DNA from: Nesterenkonia sedimenti | GTDB taxonomy: Bacteria; Actinomycetota; Actinomycetes; Actinomycetales; Micrococcaceae | Reading direction: 5' to 3' | Length of the DNA: 64,000 bases | Assembly: GCF_012641515.1 (NCBI RefSeq) | Contig: NZ_JABAHY010000002.1 | Location: 232,840-296,839, forward strand | In this document: one piece after another, positions 52,747 through 61,059 of the stretch | Layout: each line of letters opens with the position of its first letter | Numbering within the stretch: the first letter of the stretch is position 1 | Position numbers and translations under genes: made by a program | Notes under the pieces: generated by a model | What the model was told of the DNA's origin: nothing | Databases searched by the model: none | Seen by the model: the letters and a program-made list of their open reading frames with translations, nothing else

Positions 52747-53385
52747 ATGACCAGTAAATCCGAGCTGACCTACGACTGGATCCGAGAACGGATCCTCTCC
52801 CGGGAGTTCAACCCCGGATACCGGCTGGTGCTCAGCAGCATCGCCGCCGAACTCGGGGTCAGCACGGTGCCGGTCCGTGAGGCCATCCGGCGGCTGGAAG
52901 CCGAGGGGCTCGTGGAGTTCGAACGCAATGTCGGCGCCCGGGTGGCCATGGTCAATGAGGGTGAATACGTCGACACCATGCAAACTCTCGGGGTTCTGGA
53001 AGGTGCGGCCACCGCTTTGGCCCTCCCGCATATCACTGAGGAGGTCCTCAAACGGGCCCAGGCGATCAACGATCAGATGCGGGCGATGCTCACCGATTTC
53101 GACCCCGCAGTATTCACCGCACTGAACGAGAAATTCCATAAAGCCATCTGCCAGGCCTGCCCCAACCCGCATATCACCATGTTGGTCGACCGGGGTTGGT
53201 CCCGGATGGCGGGCCTGCGCAGCTCAACTTTCAGCTTTGTCCCCGAACGGGCCGCCCGCTCCGTGGAGGAACATGACCAGATTCTGCAGCTGATCCGTAC
53301 TGAACAAGACCCCACCGAGATTGAAATGACCGTCCGCCAGCACAAATGGCGCACCGTTGAAGCCTTAAAGGAGAAGCACCGATGA
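52747..53385 (+). CDS. GntR/FadR family transcriptional regulator of the hpa operon
   Basis: A 212-residue regulator. HTH is in residues about 8-65 (LTYDWIRERILSREFNPGYR, VSTVPVREAIRRLEAEGLV), and the FCD domain keeps metal-type residues (ALNEKFHKAICQACPNPHI, then SVEEHDQILQLI). It lies 4 bp after hpaG and overlaps hpaE by 4 bp, so it is co-made with the pathway and likely senses an intermediate or the aromatic acid. Confidence 0.9.
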   Translation: MTSKSELTYDWIRERILSREFNPGYRLVLSSIAAELGVSTVPVREAIRRLEAEGLVEFERNVGARVAMVNEGEYVDTMQTLGVLEGAATALALPHITEEVLKRAQAINDQMRAMLTDFDPAVFTALNEKFHKAICQACPNPHITMLVDRGWSRMAGLRSSTFSFVPERAARSVEEHDQILQLIRTEQDPTEIEMTVRQHKWRTVEALKEKHR

Positions 53386-54896
53386 CACAGCAGTACCAGA
53401 TCCCCGTCCCGGCTGAACTGCCCGAGCGCATCCAGCACTACATCGACGGCGAATTCGTCGACTCCGCCGACGGCGACACCTTCGACGTTCTGAACCCGGT
53501 CACCAATGAGGCCTACATCAAGGCCGCAGCCGGTAAGAAGGCCGATATCGACCGCGCCGTCGAAGCCGCACAGCGTGCCTTCGACGAGGGCTCCTGGTCC
53601 TCTGCCCTGCCCCGGGAACGCTCCCGAGTGCTGCATAAGATCGCCGATATCGTCGAAGAGCGCGGGGCCCGACTGGCTGAACTGGAGACCTTCGACACCG
53701 GTCTGCCCATCACCCAGGCCCGCAGCCAGGGCCGCCGTGCTGCTGAGAACTTCCGGTTCTTCGCCGATCTCATCGTCGCCCAGGCCGATGACACCTTCAA
53801 AGTCCCCGGCCGGCAGATCAACTACGTCAACCGCAAGCCCATCGGTGTTGCCGGTCTGATCACCCCCTGGAACACCCCCTTCATGCTGGAGAGCTGGAAA
53901 CTGGCCCCGGCCATCGCCACCGGCAACTCCGTGGTGCTCAAGCCCGCCGAGTTCACCCCGCTCTCGGCCGGACTGTGGGCCGGAATCTTCGAAGAGGCCG
54001 GTCTGCCCAAGGGCGTGTTCAACCTGGTCAACGGCATCGGTGAGGAAGCCGGTGACGCACTGGTCAAGCACCCCGAGGTCCCGCTGATCTCCTTCACCGG
54101 TGAGTCCAAGACTGGTCAGCTGATCTTCGGCAACGCCGCCCCCTGGCTCAAGGGCCTCTCCATGGAGCTGGGCGGCAAATCCCCGGCCATCGTCTTCGCC
54201 GATGCAGACCTGGAAGCCGCCATCAACGCCACCATCTTCGGTGTCTTCTCCCTCAACGGGGAACGCTGCACCGCCGGCTCGCGAATCCTGGTCGAACGCA
54301 GCATCTACGACGAGTTCGTCGAGCGCTATGCCGCCCAGGCCAAGCGGGTAAAAGTCGGCTTCCCGCATGAGCCCGAAACAGAGGTCGGCGCCCTGGTGCA
54401 CCCCGAACATTTCGAAAAGGTCCACAGCTATGTGGAACTGGGTAAGACCGAAGGACGCCTGGTCGCCGGCGGCGGACGCCCCGAAGGCTTCGAACAGGGC
54501 AACTTCATCGCCCCCACTGTCTTCGCCGATGTCCCGCCCGAGGCCCGGATCTTCCAGGAGGAGATCTTCGGCCCCGTCGTCGCCATCACGCCTTTCGACA
54601 CTGAGGAAGAAGCCCTTGAGCTGGCCAATAACACCAAATACGGTCTGGCCGCCTATGTCTGGACCAATGACCTCAAGCGCTCCCATAACTTCGCCCAGGC
54701 CGTGGAGGCCGGCATGGTCTGGCTGAACTCCAATAACGTCCGCGACCTGCGCACCCCCTTCGGCGGAGTCAAAGCCTCCGGCCTGGGCCACGAGGGCGGC
54801 TACCGCTCCATCGACTTCTACACCGACCAGCAGGCCGTGCACATCAACCTCGGCGAGGTCCACAACCCCATCTTCGGAAAGAGCAAGGACGCTTGA
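53382..54896 (+). CDS. hpaE: 5-carboxymethyl-2-hydroxymuconate semialdehyde dehydrogenase
   Basis: A 504-residue aldehyde dehydrogenase of the HpaE group. Cofactor turn FTGESKTGQLI, catalytic Glu in MELGGKSPAIVF (about 265) and Cys in LNGERCTAGSRILV (about 299). It oxidises the ring-cleavage product of homoprotocatechuate to 5-carboxymethyl-2-hydroxymuconate. Directly upstream of hpaD (1-bp gap), which fixes the assignment. Confidence 0.92.
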   Translation: MTQQYQIPVPAELPERIQHYIDGEFVDSADGDTFDVLNPVTNEAYIKAAAGKKADIDRAVEAAQRAFDEGSWSSALPRERSRVLHKIADIVEERGARLAELETFDTGLPITQARSQGRRAAENFRFFADLIVAQADDTFKVPGRQINYVNRKPIGVAGLITPWNTPFMLESWKLAPAIATGNSVVLKPAEFTPLSAGLWAGIFEEAGLPKGVFNLVNGIGEEAGDALVKHPEVPLISFTGESKTGQLIFGNAAPWLKGLSMELGGKSPAIVFADADLEAAINATIFGVFSLNGERCTAGSRILVERSIYDEFVERYAAQAKRVKVGFPHEPETEVGALVHPEHFEKVHSYVELGKTEGRLVAGGGRPEGFEQGNFIAPTVFADVPPEARIFQEEIFGPVVAITPFDTEEEALELANNTKYGLAAYVWTNDLKRSHNFAQAVEAGMVWLNSNNVRDLRTPFGGVKASGLGHEGGYRSIDFYTDQQAVHINLGEVHNPIFGKSKDA

Positions 54897-54897
54897 T

Positions 54898-55998
54898 ATG
54901 ACAGAAAACCGCATTCCCACGCCGTCGTCGCCGGCTCCAGACGTACTCCGGTGCGCCTATATGGAACTGGTGGTCACCGACCTCGCCCGTTCCCGTGACT
55001 TCTACGTGGACGTGCTGAACCTGGTGGTCACCGCAGAGGACGAGGACGTCATCTACCTGCGCTCGATGGAGGAGTTCATCCACCACAACCTGGTGCTCCG
55101 CCAGGGCCCCGAACCGGCAGTGGCCGCCTTCGCCTACCGGGTGCGCAGCCCCGAGGAACTGGATAAGGCTGAGGCCTTCTACACCGAACTCGGCTGCCCG
55201 GTGCGCAGGAGCAAGGACGGATTCCTCAAAGGCATCGGCGAGGCCGTCCGTGTCCAGGACCCGCTCGGCTTCCCCCTGGAGTTCTTCTACGAGGTCGACC
55301 ACGTCGAGCGCCTGGCCTGGCGCTACGACCTGCACACCCCCGGAACCCTGGTACGGCTGGACCACTTCAACCAGGTCTTCCCCGATGTGCCCAAGGCCGT
55401 GGCCCATATGGAAGACCTCGGCTTCCGGGTCACCGAGGACATCCAGGACGAGGAAGGAACCACCTACGCCGCCTGGATGCGCCGCAAACCGACCGTGCAC
55501 GACACCGCAATGACCGGCGGGGCCGGGCCGCGGATGCACCATGTGGCCTTCGCTACCCACGAGAAGCACAACATCCTGGCCATCTGTGACAAGCTCGGCG
55601 CCCTGCGGCTCTCCGACGCCATCGAGCGCGGTCCCGGACGGCACGGAGTCTCCAATGCCTTCTACCTCTACCTGCGCGACCCCGATGGGCACCGGGTGGA
55701 GATCTACACCCAGGACTACTACACCGGGGACCCAGATAACCCCCGGGTGACCTGGGATGTCCACGACAACCAGCGCCGCGACTGGTGGGGCAACCCTGTA
55801 GTGCCCTCCTGGTACACCGAGGCATCCACCGTGCTGGACCTCGACGGCAACCCGATCCCCACCACTGAGCGCACCGACAGCTCAGAGATGGAGGTCACCA
55901 TCGGCGCCGACGGGTTCTCCTACACCCGCAAGGAGGACGGCGAGGACTCCATGCCCGAATACAAACAGGGCGAATACAAGCTCGGACACCAGCTCTAA
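54898..55998 (+). CDS. hpaD: Homoprotocatechuate 2,3-dioxygenase
   Basis: A 366-residue extradiol dioxygenase of the VOC fold, very close by eye to the Brevibacterium fuscum enzyme (for example PAPDVLRCAYMELVVTDLA, EEFIHHNLVLRQGP, GPGRHGVSNAFYLY). The metal ligands correspond to His156 (RLDHFNQV), His215 (PRMHHVAF) and Glu268 (GHRVEIY). The long C-terminal lid (WDVHDNQRRDWWGNPVVPSW) matches too. It cleaves 3,4-dihydroxyphenylacetate between C2 and C3. Confidence 0.97.
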   Translation: MTENRIPTPSSPAPDVLRCAYMELVVTDLARSRDFYVDVLNLVVTAEDEDVIYLRSMEEFIHHNLVLRQGPEPAVAAFAYRVRSPEELDKAEAFYTELGCPVRRSKDGFLKGIGEAVRVQDPLGFPLEFFYEVDHVERLAWRYDLHTPGTLVRLDHFNQVFPDVPKAVAHMEDLGFRVTEDIQDEEGTTYAAWMRRKPTVHDTAMTGGAGPRMHHVAFATHEKHNILAICDKLGALRLSDAIERGPGRHGVSNAFYLYLRDPDGHRVEIYTQDYYTGDPDNPRVTWDVHDNQRRDWWGNPVVPSWYTEASTVLDLDGNPIPTTERTDSSEMEVTIGADGFSYTRKEDGEDSMPEYKQGEYKLGHQL

Positions 55999-56006
55999 GG
56001 ACACCC

Positions 56007-56792
56007 ATGCTCTCCCAAGAAACCATCACCGCCATCGCCGATGAGCTCGCAGATGCGGAGAAGAACCGCAGCACCGTCCCGCTGCTGACTGCACGGCATC
56101 CGGAGATGACCATTGAGGACTCCTATGCGGTGCAGAACGAATGGCGCCGCCGCGGAATCGAGGCAGGACGCAAGCCAGTGGGCCGAAAGATCGGTCTGAC
56201 CTCAAAGGTCATGCAGGATGCCACCGGTATCACCGAACCCGACTATGGGGCGATCTTCGCCGATATGGTCTACGAAAACGGCTCGGTGATCGAACACAGC
56301 AAGTTCTCCAATGTGCGTATCGAGGTGGAACTGGCCTTTGTGCTCGGCAAGGAGCTCAGCGGCCCCGATGTGACCGTCTTCGACGTTATGGCAGCCACCG
56401 ACTACGTCATCCCCGCCCTGGAGATCCTCTCCAGCAGGATCGAGATGAAGGGCCGGACCATCGTTGACACCATCAGCGATAACGCCGCCATGGGCGCCAT
56501 GGTCTACGGCGGAAACCCAGTGAAACCCCATGAGACCGACCTCCGCTGGGCCTCCGCGCTGCTCTACCGCAACGAGACCATCGAGGAGACCGGGGTCGCC
56601 GCCGCCGTGCTGAACCACCCCGCCAATGGTGTGGTCTGGCTGGCCAATAAGCTCAGCCAGCACGGTGACTCCCTGGCTCCCGGGGAGATCATCCTCGCGG
56701 GATCCTTCACCCGCCCGATGTGGGTCAACGCCGGTGACACCGTGATCTGCGACTACGGAAACCTGGGGACGGTGACATGCCGCTTCGACTAG
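56007..56792 (+). CDS. hpaH: 2-oxo-hept-4-ene-1,7-dioate hydratase
   Basis: A 261-residue hydratase of the HpaH/MhpD type. Metal ligands lie in NVRIEVELAFVLGKEL (Glu pair about 106-108), with VGRKIGLTSKVMQ near 60 and GEIILAGSFTRP near 230. It adds water to the dienoate made by the HpaG fusion. Starts 8 bp after hpaD and overlaps hpaI by 16 bp. Confidence 0.93.
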   Translation: MLSQETITAIADELADAEKNRSTVPLLTARHPEMTIEDSYAVQNEWRRRGIEAGRKPVGRKIGLTSKVMQDATGITEPDYGAIFADMVYENGSVIEHSKFSNVRIEVELAFVLGKELSGPDVTVFDVMAATDYVIPALEILSSRIEMKGRTIVDTISDNAAMGAMVYGGNPVKPHETDLRWASALLYRNETIEETGVAAAVLNHPANGVVWLANKLSQHGDSLAPGEIILAGSFTRPMWVNAGDTVICDYGNLGTVTCRFD

Positions 56793-57568
56793 AACCAACC
56801 CTGCGGGAGCAGATCAGCTCCGCAGACCGCACTCTCTTCGGCGGCTGGATCTGCTCCGGCTCTCCGGTTGCTGCCGAGATCATGGCCGGGGCGGGTCTGG
56901 ACTGGCTGCTCATCGATATGGAGCATGCCCCCAACGGTCTGGAATCCGTGCTCGCCCATCTGCATGCCGTCTCCGGCTATGGCTCCACTCCAGTGGTGCG
57001 TGTCCCGGTGGGGGAGACTGTGACCGTCAAACAGGTCCTGGACCTCGGTGCCCAGAACATCCTGGTGCCCATGGTCTCCACCGCAGAGCAGGCCCGTGAG
57101 GTCGCCGCCATGGCGCAGTACCCACCGGCCGGTGTCCGCGGTGTGGGCAGTGCCCTGGCACGCTCGGCCCGCTGGAACCGGGTGCCCCAGTACCTGCAGA
57201 ACGGTGCTGAGCATGTCTCGGTCTTCGTGCAGATCGAAACCGCCGAAGGGATCAGCAACGCCGCTGAGATCGCCGCCGTCGAGGGGATCGACGGAGTCTT
57301 CTGCGGCCCCAGCGATCTTGCTGCCTCCATGGGGCTGATCGGCCAGCAGACCCACCCCGATGTGATCGCCAAGGTCAAAGACGCCTTCACTGCCGTCACC
57401 GCCGCCGGCAAACCCGCAGGGGTCAACGCCTTCGACCCCCAGGCAGCCCAGGACTATGTGGCCGCAGGGGCCTCCTATGTCCTGGTCGGGGCCGACGTCG
57501 CCCTCATCGCCCGCGGTTCGGAGAAACTCGCCGCGGATTACATTCCTGAACAGCCGAAGGAGCAATGA
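56777..57568 (+). CDS. hpaI: 4-hydroxy-2-oxo-heptane-1,7-dioate aldolase
   Basis: A 263-residue class II aldolase of the HpcH/HpaI family. The core reads GLDWLLIDMEHAPNGLES, VSVFVQIETAEGISNA (Glu metal ligand about 153), VFCGPSDLAASMGL (Asp ligand about 179). It splits the hydrated product to pyruvate and succinic semialdehyde. It overlaps the monooxygenase gene by 4 bp. Confidence 0.94.
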   Translation: MPLRLEPTLREQISSADRTLFGGWICSGSPVAAEIMAGAGLDWLLIDMEHAPNGLESVLAHLHAVSGYGSTPVVRVPVGETVTVKQVLDLGAQNILVPMVSTAEQAREVAAMAQYPPAGVRGVGSALARSARWNRVPQYLQNGAEHVSVFVQIETAEGISNAAEIAAVEGIDGVFCGPSDLAASMGLIGQQTHPDVIAKVKDAFTAVTAAGKPAGVNAFDPQAAQDYVAAGASYVLVGADVALIARGSEKLAADYIPEQPKEQ

Positions 57569-59469
57569 TGCACTTCCACCACCACGGTTATGTCACCGGG
57601 GATCCGCGCAACCAGGCCCCGGCCGGCATCGGCAAGGACCGCCCAGCGGACCTCCCCGATGAGATGGATGTCCTGATCGTGGGAACCGGACCGGCCGGAA
57701 TGATCACCGCCGCTCAGCTCTCCCAGTACCCCGAGGTGCACACCCGGATCATCGAACAGCGCCCCGGGCGTCTGGAGGTCGGTCAGGCCGATGGCATTCA
57801 GGCCCGCAGCGTGGAGACCTTCCAGGCATTCGGCTTCGCCGATGAGATCACCAATGAGGCCTACCGGATCACCGAAATGGCCTTCTGGAAGCCCAATCCG
57901 GATAACCCCGACCATATTGTCCGGACCTCCCGCCCGCTCGACGATGAGCACGGCATCAGCGAGTTCCCGCATCTGATCGTCAACCAGGCCCGGGTGCTGG
58001 ACTACTTTAACGAGTTCATGGGGCGTTCGGCCTCACGCATCACCCCCGATTACGGGGTGGAGTTCCTCGACCTCAAAGTCACTGAGGATCCGGACTACCC
58101 CGTTGAGGTCACCGTCCGGCACCACACTGGGAAATACGAGAGCCGGGAACGGATCGTCCGGGCCAAATACGTCCTGGGTGCCGATGGCGCTCGCAGCCGC
58201 GTGCGCCGCTGTATTGGACGGAAGCTTGAGGGAGATACGGCCAAGCACGCCTGGGGTGTGATGGATGTACTGGCCGAGACCGATTTCCCCGATATTCGGC
58301 TCAAATGCGCCATCCAGTCCCGCTCCGGCGGCAATATCCTGCTGATCCCCCGTGAGGGCGGGCATCTCTTCCGGATGTATGTGGACCTCGGTGAAGTCGC
58401 CGACGACGACGGCGGCAAGGTTCGCCAGACCAGTCTGGATGCCATCATCGAGAAGGCCAATAGCATCATTCACCCCTACACCCTCGAGGTCCGGCATGTG
58501 GCCTGGCACAGTGTCTACGAGGTCGGCCATCGGGTCACCGATAAATTCGACGATGTCCCCGAGGACCTCACCGGTGAACGCACCCCACGGGTCTTCATCG
58601 CCGGGGATGCCTGCCATACCCATAGCGCCAAGGCCGGTCAGGGCATGAACGTCTCCATGCAGGATGGCTTCAACCTGGGTTGGAAACTGGGCCAGGTGGT
58701 CACCGGACGCAGCCCCGAAGCTCTGTTGAGCACCTACTCGGAGGAGCGGCAGGAGGTGGCCCAGAACCTCATCGACTTCGATAAGGAATGGTCCACCCTG
58801 ATGGCTAAGAAGCCTGAGGAGATGGAAGACCCTTCGGTTCTGGAGGACTTCTACGTCAAGACCTTCGAGTTCCCCGCTGGATTTATGACCGAGTACAAGC
58901 CCTCGGTGATCACCGGCACCGCTGAACACCAGGAGCTGGCGGAGGGGTGGACCGTGGGCAAGCGGTTCAAATCTGCGGAGGTCTCCCGGGTCTGTGATGG
59001 CAATCCGCTTCACCTGGGTCATCTCGCCACCGCCGACGGACGCTGGCGGATCTACGCCTTCGCCGATGCTCCGGCAGCCGGTGAGGACTCCAAGCTGAGC
59101 CGGTGGGCCGAGTGGCTGAAGACTGCTCCGGAGTCACCGGTGGTGCGCTTCACTCCTGCTGATGGAGACGATGACGCGATCTTCGACACCAAGGTGATCT
59201 ATCAGCAGAAACACCCCGAGGTTGATATCAGTGCTGTCCCCGAGGTCTTCAAACCGAAGGTCGGTCCCTTTAGGCTGACCTACTACAACGATGTCTTCGG
59301 TATTCACCCGCAGACGGATATTTTTGAGGAGCGAGGGATCAGCCGCGATGGCGCCGTCGTCGTCGTCCGGCCTGACCAGTACGTGGCGCATGTTTTGCCG
59401 TTGACTGCTACCGCAGAGTTGGCGGAGTTCTTCAACGGCATCTTCCTTGACCCAGATCGGAGTGCATAA
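57565..59469 (+). CDS. FAD-dependent aromatic monooxygenase (MobA/phenol-hydroxylase type)
   Basis: A 634-residue flavoprotein. FAD fold VLIVGTGPAGMITAAQLS (about residues 36-53), GADGARSRVRR (about 210), and the GD motif FIAGDACHTHSAKAGQGMNV (about 345). A C-terminal thioredoxin-like domain follows (about 440-634). It resembles 3-hydroxybenzoate 4-monooxygenase, so it may ortho-hydroxylate 3- or 4-hydroxyphenylacetate to homoprotocatechuate, replacing the HpaBC pair absent here. The substrate is inferred. Overlaps hpaI by 4 bp and the next gene by 1 bp. Confidence 0.85.
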   Translation: MMHFHHHGYVTGDPRNQAPAGIGKDRPADLPDEMDVLIVGTGPAGMITAAQLSQYPEVHTRIIEQRPGRLEVGQADGIQARSVETFQAFGFADEITNEAYRITEMAFWKPNPDNPDHIVRTSRPLDDEHGISEFPHLIVNQARVLDYFNEFMGRSASRITPDYGVEFLDLKVTEDPDYPVEVTVRHHTGKYESRERIVRAKYVLGADGARSRVRRCIGRKLEGDTAKHAWGVMDVLAETDFPDIRLKCAIQSRSGGNILLIPREGGHLFRMYVDLGEVADDDGGKVRQTSLDAIIEKANSIIHPYTLEVRHVAWHSVYEVGHRVTDKFDDVPEDLTGERTPRVFIAGDACHTHSAKAGQGMNVSMQDGFNLGWKLGQVVTGRSPEALLSTYSEERQEVAQNLIDFDKEWSTLMAKKPEEMEDPSVLEDFYVKTFEFPAGFMTEYKPSVITGTAEHQELAEGWTVGKRFKSAEVSRVCDGNPLHLGHLATADGRWRIYAFADAPAAGEDSKLSRWAEWLKTAPESPVVRFTPADGDDDAIFDTKVIYQQKHPEVDISAVPEVFKPKVGPFRLTYYNDVFGIHPQTDIFEERGISRDGAVVVVRPDQYVAHVLPLTATAELAEFFNGIFLDPDRSA

Positions 59470-60854
59470 TGAGCACCACCTTTGATGTCACCAATCCAGC
59501 CACCGATGACGTGATCGGCAATGTCGCCGATCTGGATTCGGCTGCCGTTATCGAGCAGGTCGGCCGGGCCCATAAGGCCTTTGCCGAATGGCGGGAGGTC
59601 CCGCCGAGGCGCCGGGCTGAGATTCTGCAGAATGCCTACAGCCGGATGATCGCCGATCTCGAGCGACTGCGCGATATTGTGGTCGCCGAGAACGGTAAGT
59701 CTCAGGCTGATGCCGAGGCGGAGATCAAATATGCCGCGGAGTTCTTCCGCTGGTATGCCGAGGAGGCAGTGCGGCTCGACGGTGAGTACACCACCGCCCC
59801 GGCCGGGGGAGTGCGCAATGTGGTCACCCGGCATCCGGTGGGTGTGGCCCTGCTGATCACCCCGTGGAATTTCCCGGCAGCGATGGCCACCCGCAAGATC
59901 GGTCCCGCTCTGGCCGCTGGTTGCACGGTGGTGCTCAAACCGGCCCGGGAGACTCCACTGACCGCGGTGGCGATCACTGAGATCCTGCATGCGGCTGGTG
60001 TGCCTGAGGATGCCGTGCAGGTGGCAACCACCACTGCGACCCGGGATGTAGTGCCGGCAGTTCTGGCCGATGACCGAGTCAAGAAGCTCTCCTTCACCGG
60101 TTCCACTGCAGTGGGGCGGACTCTATTGGCCGAATGCTCCAAGCGGGTGGTCAACGCTTCGATGGAGCTGGGCGGCAATGCCCCGTTCATCGTGACCGGG
60201 GATGCCGATATTGATGCTGCCGTGGCTGGTGCGATGGTCGCTAAGTTCCGCAATGGTGGGCAGGCCTGTACTGCTGCCAACCGCTTCTATGTGCACCGCG
60301 ATGCAGTGGAGGCCTTCACCCAGAAGTTCGGAGAGAAGATCTCAGCGATGAGCGTGGGGGACCCGGCAACCGGTACCGATATCGGTCCGATGATCCACGC
60401 CAAGGCGGGTTCGGAGATCCGGGAGCTCATTCAGGGTGCGGTGGACCAGGGTGCAGAGATTTCTGCTCAGGCTCAGTTGCCCGATGGTGCAGGGGATGCC
60501 TATGTGGCACCGACCCTGCTAACCGGAGTACCCCAGGATGCTGCGATCCTGCATGAGGAGATCTTCGGCCCAGTGGCTCCGGTGGTCGTTTGGGATGACC
60601 TCGAGGAGCTGATTCCGCTGGCCAATGACGCCGAAGTTGGGCTCTCCTCCTACGTTTATGCCGGAGATCTGAAGGCAGCGATGAAGATCGGTGAGCGCCT
60701 GGAGGCCGGCATGGTCGGTATCAACCGCGGTATCGTCTCCGATCCCTCAGCACCCTTTGGCGGCGTCAAGCAGGCCGGTATCGGCCGTGAAGGCGGCCAC
60801 TGGGGAATCGAGGAATTCACCGAGGTTCAGTACCTCAGCGTCGACTGGTCCTAG
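59469..60854 (+). CDS. Succinate-semialdehyde-type dehydrogenase
   Basis: A 461-residue aldehyde dehydrogenase. FTGSTAVGRTLLAECSK, MELGGNAPFIV (Glu about 239) and NGGQACTAANRFYV (Cys about 273) match the GabD group. It would oxidise succinic semialdehyde released by HpaI to succinate, completing the pathway. Start ATG overlaps the stop of the previous gene by one base (TAATG). Last gene of the hpa operon. Confidence 0.88.
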   Translation: MSTTFDVTNPATDDVIGNVADLDSAAVIEQVGRAHKAFAEWREVPPRRRAEILQNAYSRMIADLERLRDIVVAENGKSQADAEAEIKYAAEFFRWYAEEAVRLDGEYTTAPAGGVRNVVTRHPVGVALLITPWNFPAAMATRKIGPALAAGCTVVLKPARETPLTAVAITEILHAAGVPEDAVQVATTTATRDVVPAVLADDRVKKLSFTGSTAVGRTLLAECSKRVVNASMELGGNAPFIVTGDADIDAAVAGAMVAKFRNGGQACTAANRFYVHRDAVEAFTQKFGEKISAMSVGDPATGTDIGPMIHAKAGSEIRELIQGAVDQGAEISAQAQLPDGAGDAYVAPTLLTGVPQDAAILHEEIFGPVAPVVVWDDLEELIPLANDAEVGLSSYVYAGDLKAAMKIGERLEAGMVGINRGIVSDPSAPFGGVKQAGIGREGGHWGIEEFTEVQYLSVDWS

Positions 60855-60873
60855 CCACGGCCCTCCTGGGATT

Positions 60874-60929
60874 ACTAACTGATCGGTCGGTAAGTCTGCT
60901 AAAATCATACCCAGAGTGATCTGCATCAC
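60874..60929 (+). promoter_or_regulatory. PaaR-like operator, -10 box and CRP-like site of the ABC importer
   Basis: 60874-60895 carries PaaR-like arms with one mismatch, then CTGC, then TAAAAT (60900-60905). The core GATCGGTCGGTAAGTCTGCT is shared base for base with the MHS transporter promoter. A perfect GTGA-TCTGCA-TCAC lies at 60916-60929, just past the expected transcription start. Confidence 0.65.
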
Positions 60930-61011
60930 GTAGACGAGGTTTTCTAAGTATCTATCTCGCATCACCCTGGGCGGCTTGTGGCCACTATTTTCGCATCGCG
61001 GAAACTGCGCG

Positions 61012-61033
61012 GCTTACCGACCGCTCATTCAGT
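61012..61033. promoter_or_regulatory. Second PaaR-like site before the ABC importer
   Basis: The left arm CTTACCG and the terminal AGT match, with three mismatches overall (first base and two in the right arm). It lies 26 bp before the ATG of the binding-protein gene and could give repression by looping with 60874-60895. Confidence 0.4.
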
Positions 61034-61059
61034 ATTGAGGCAGTCTCAAGGAGGAAACC

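Noticed and set aside
53073..54920. A 615-codon open frame on the reverse strand across gntR/hpaE
   Set aside because: It is antisense to two clear enzyme-like genes, has low-complexity composition and no ribosome site. Long antisense frames are common in high-GC coding DNA.
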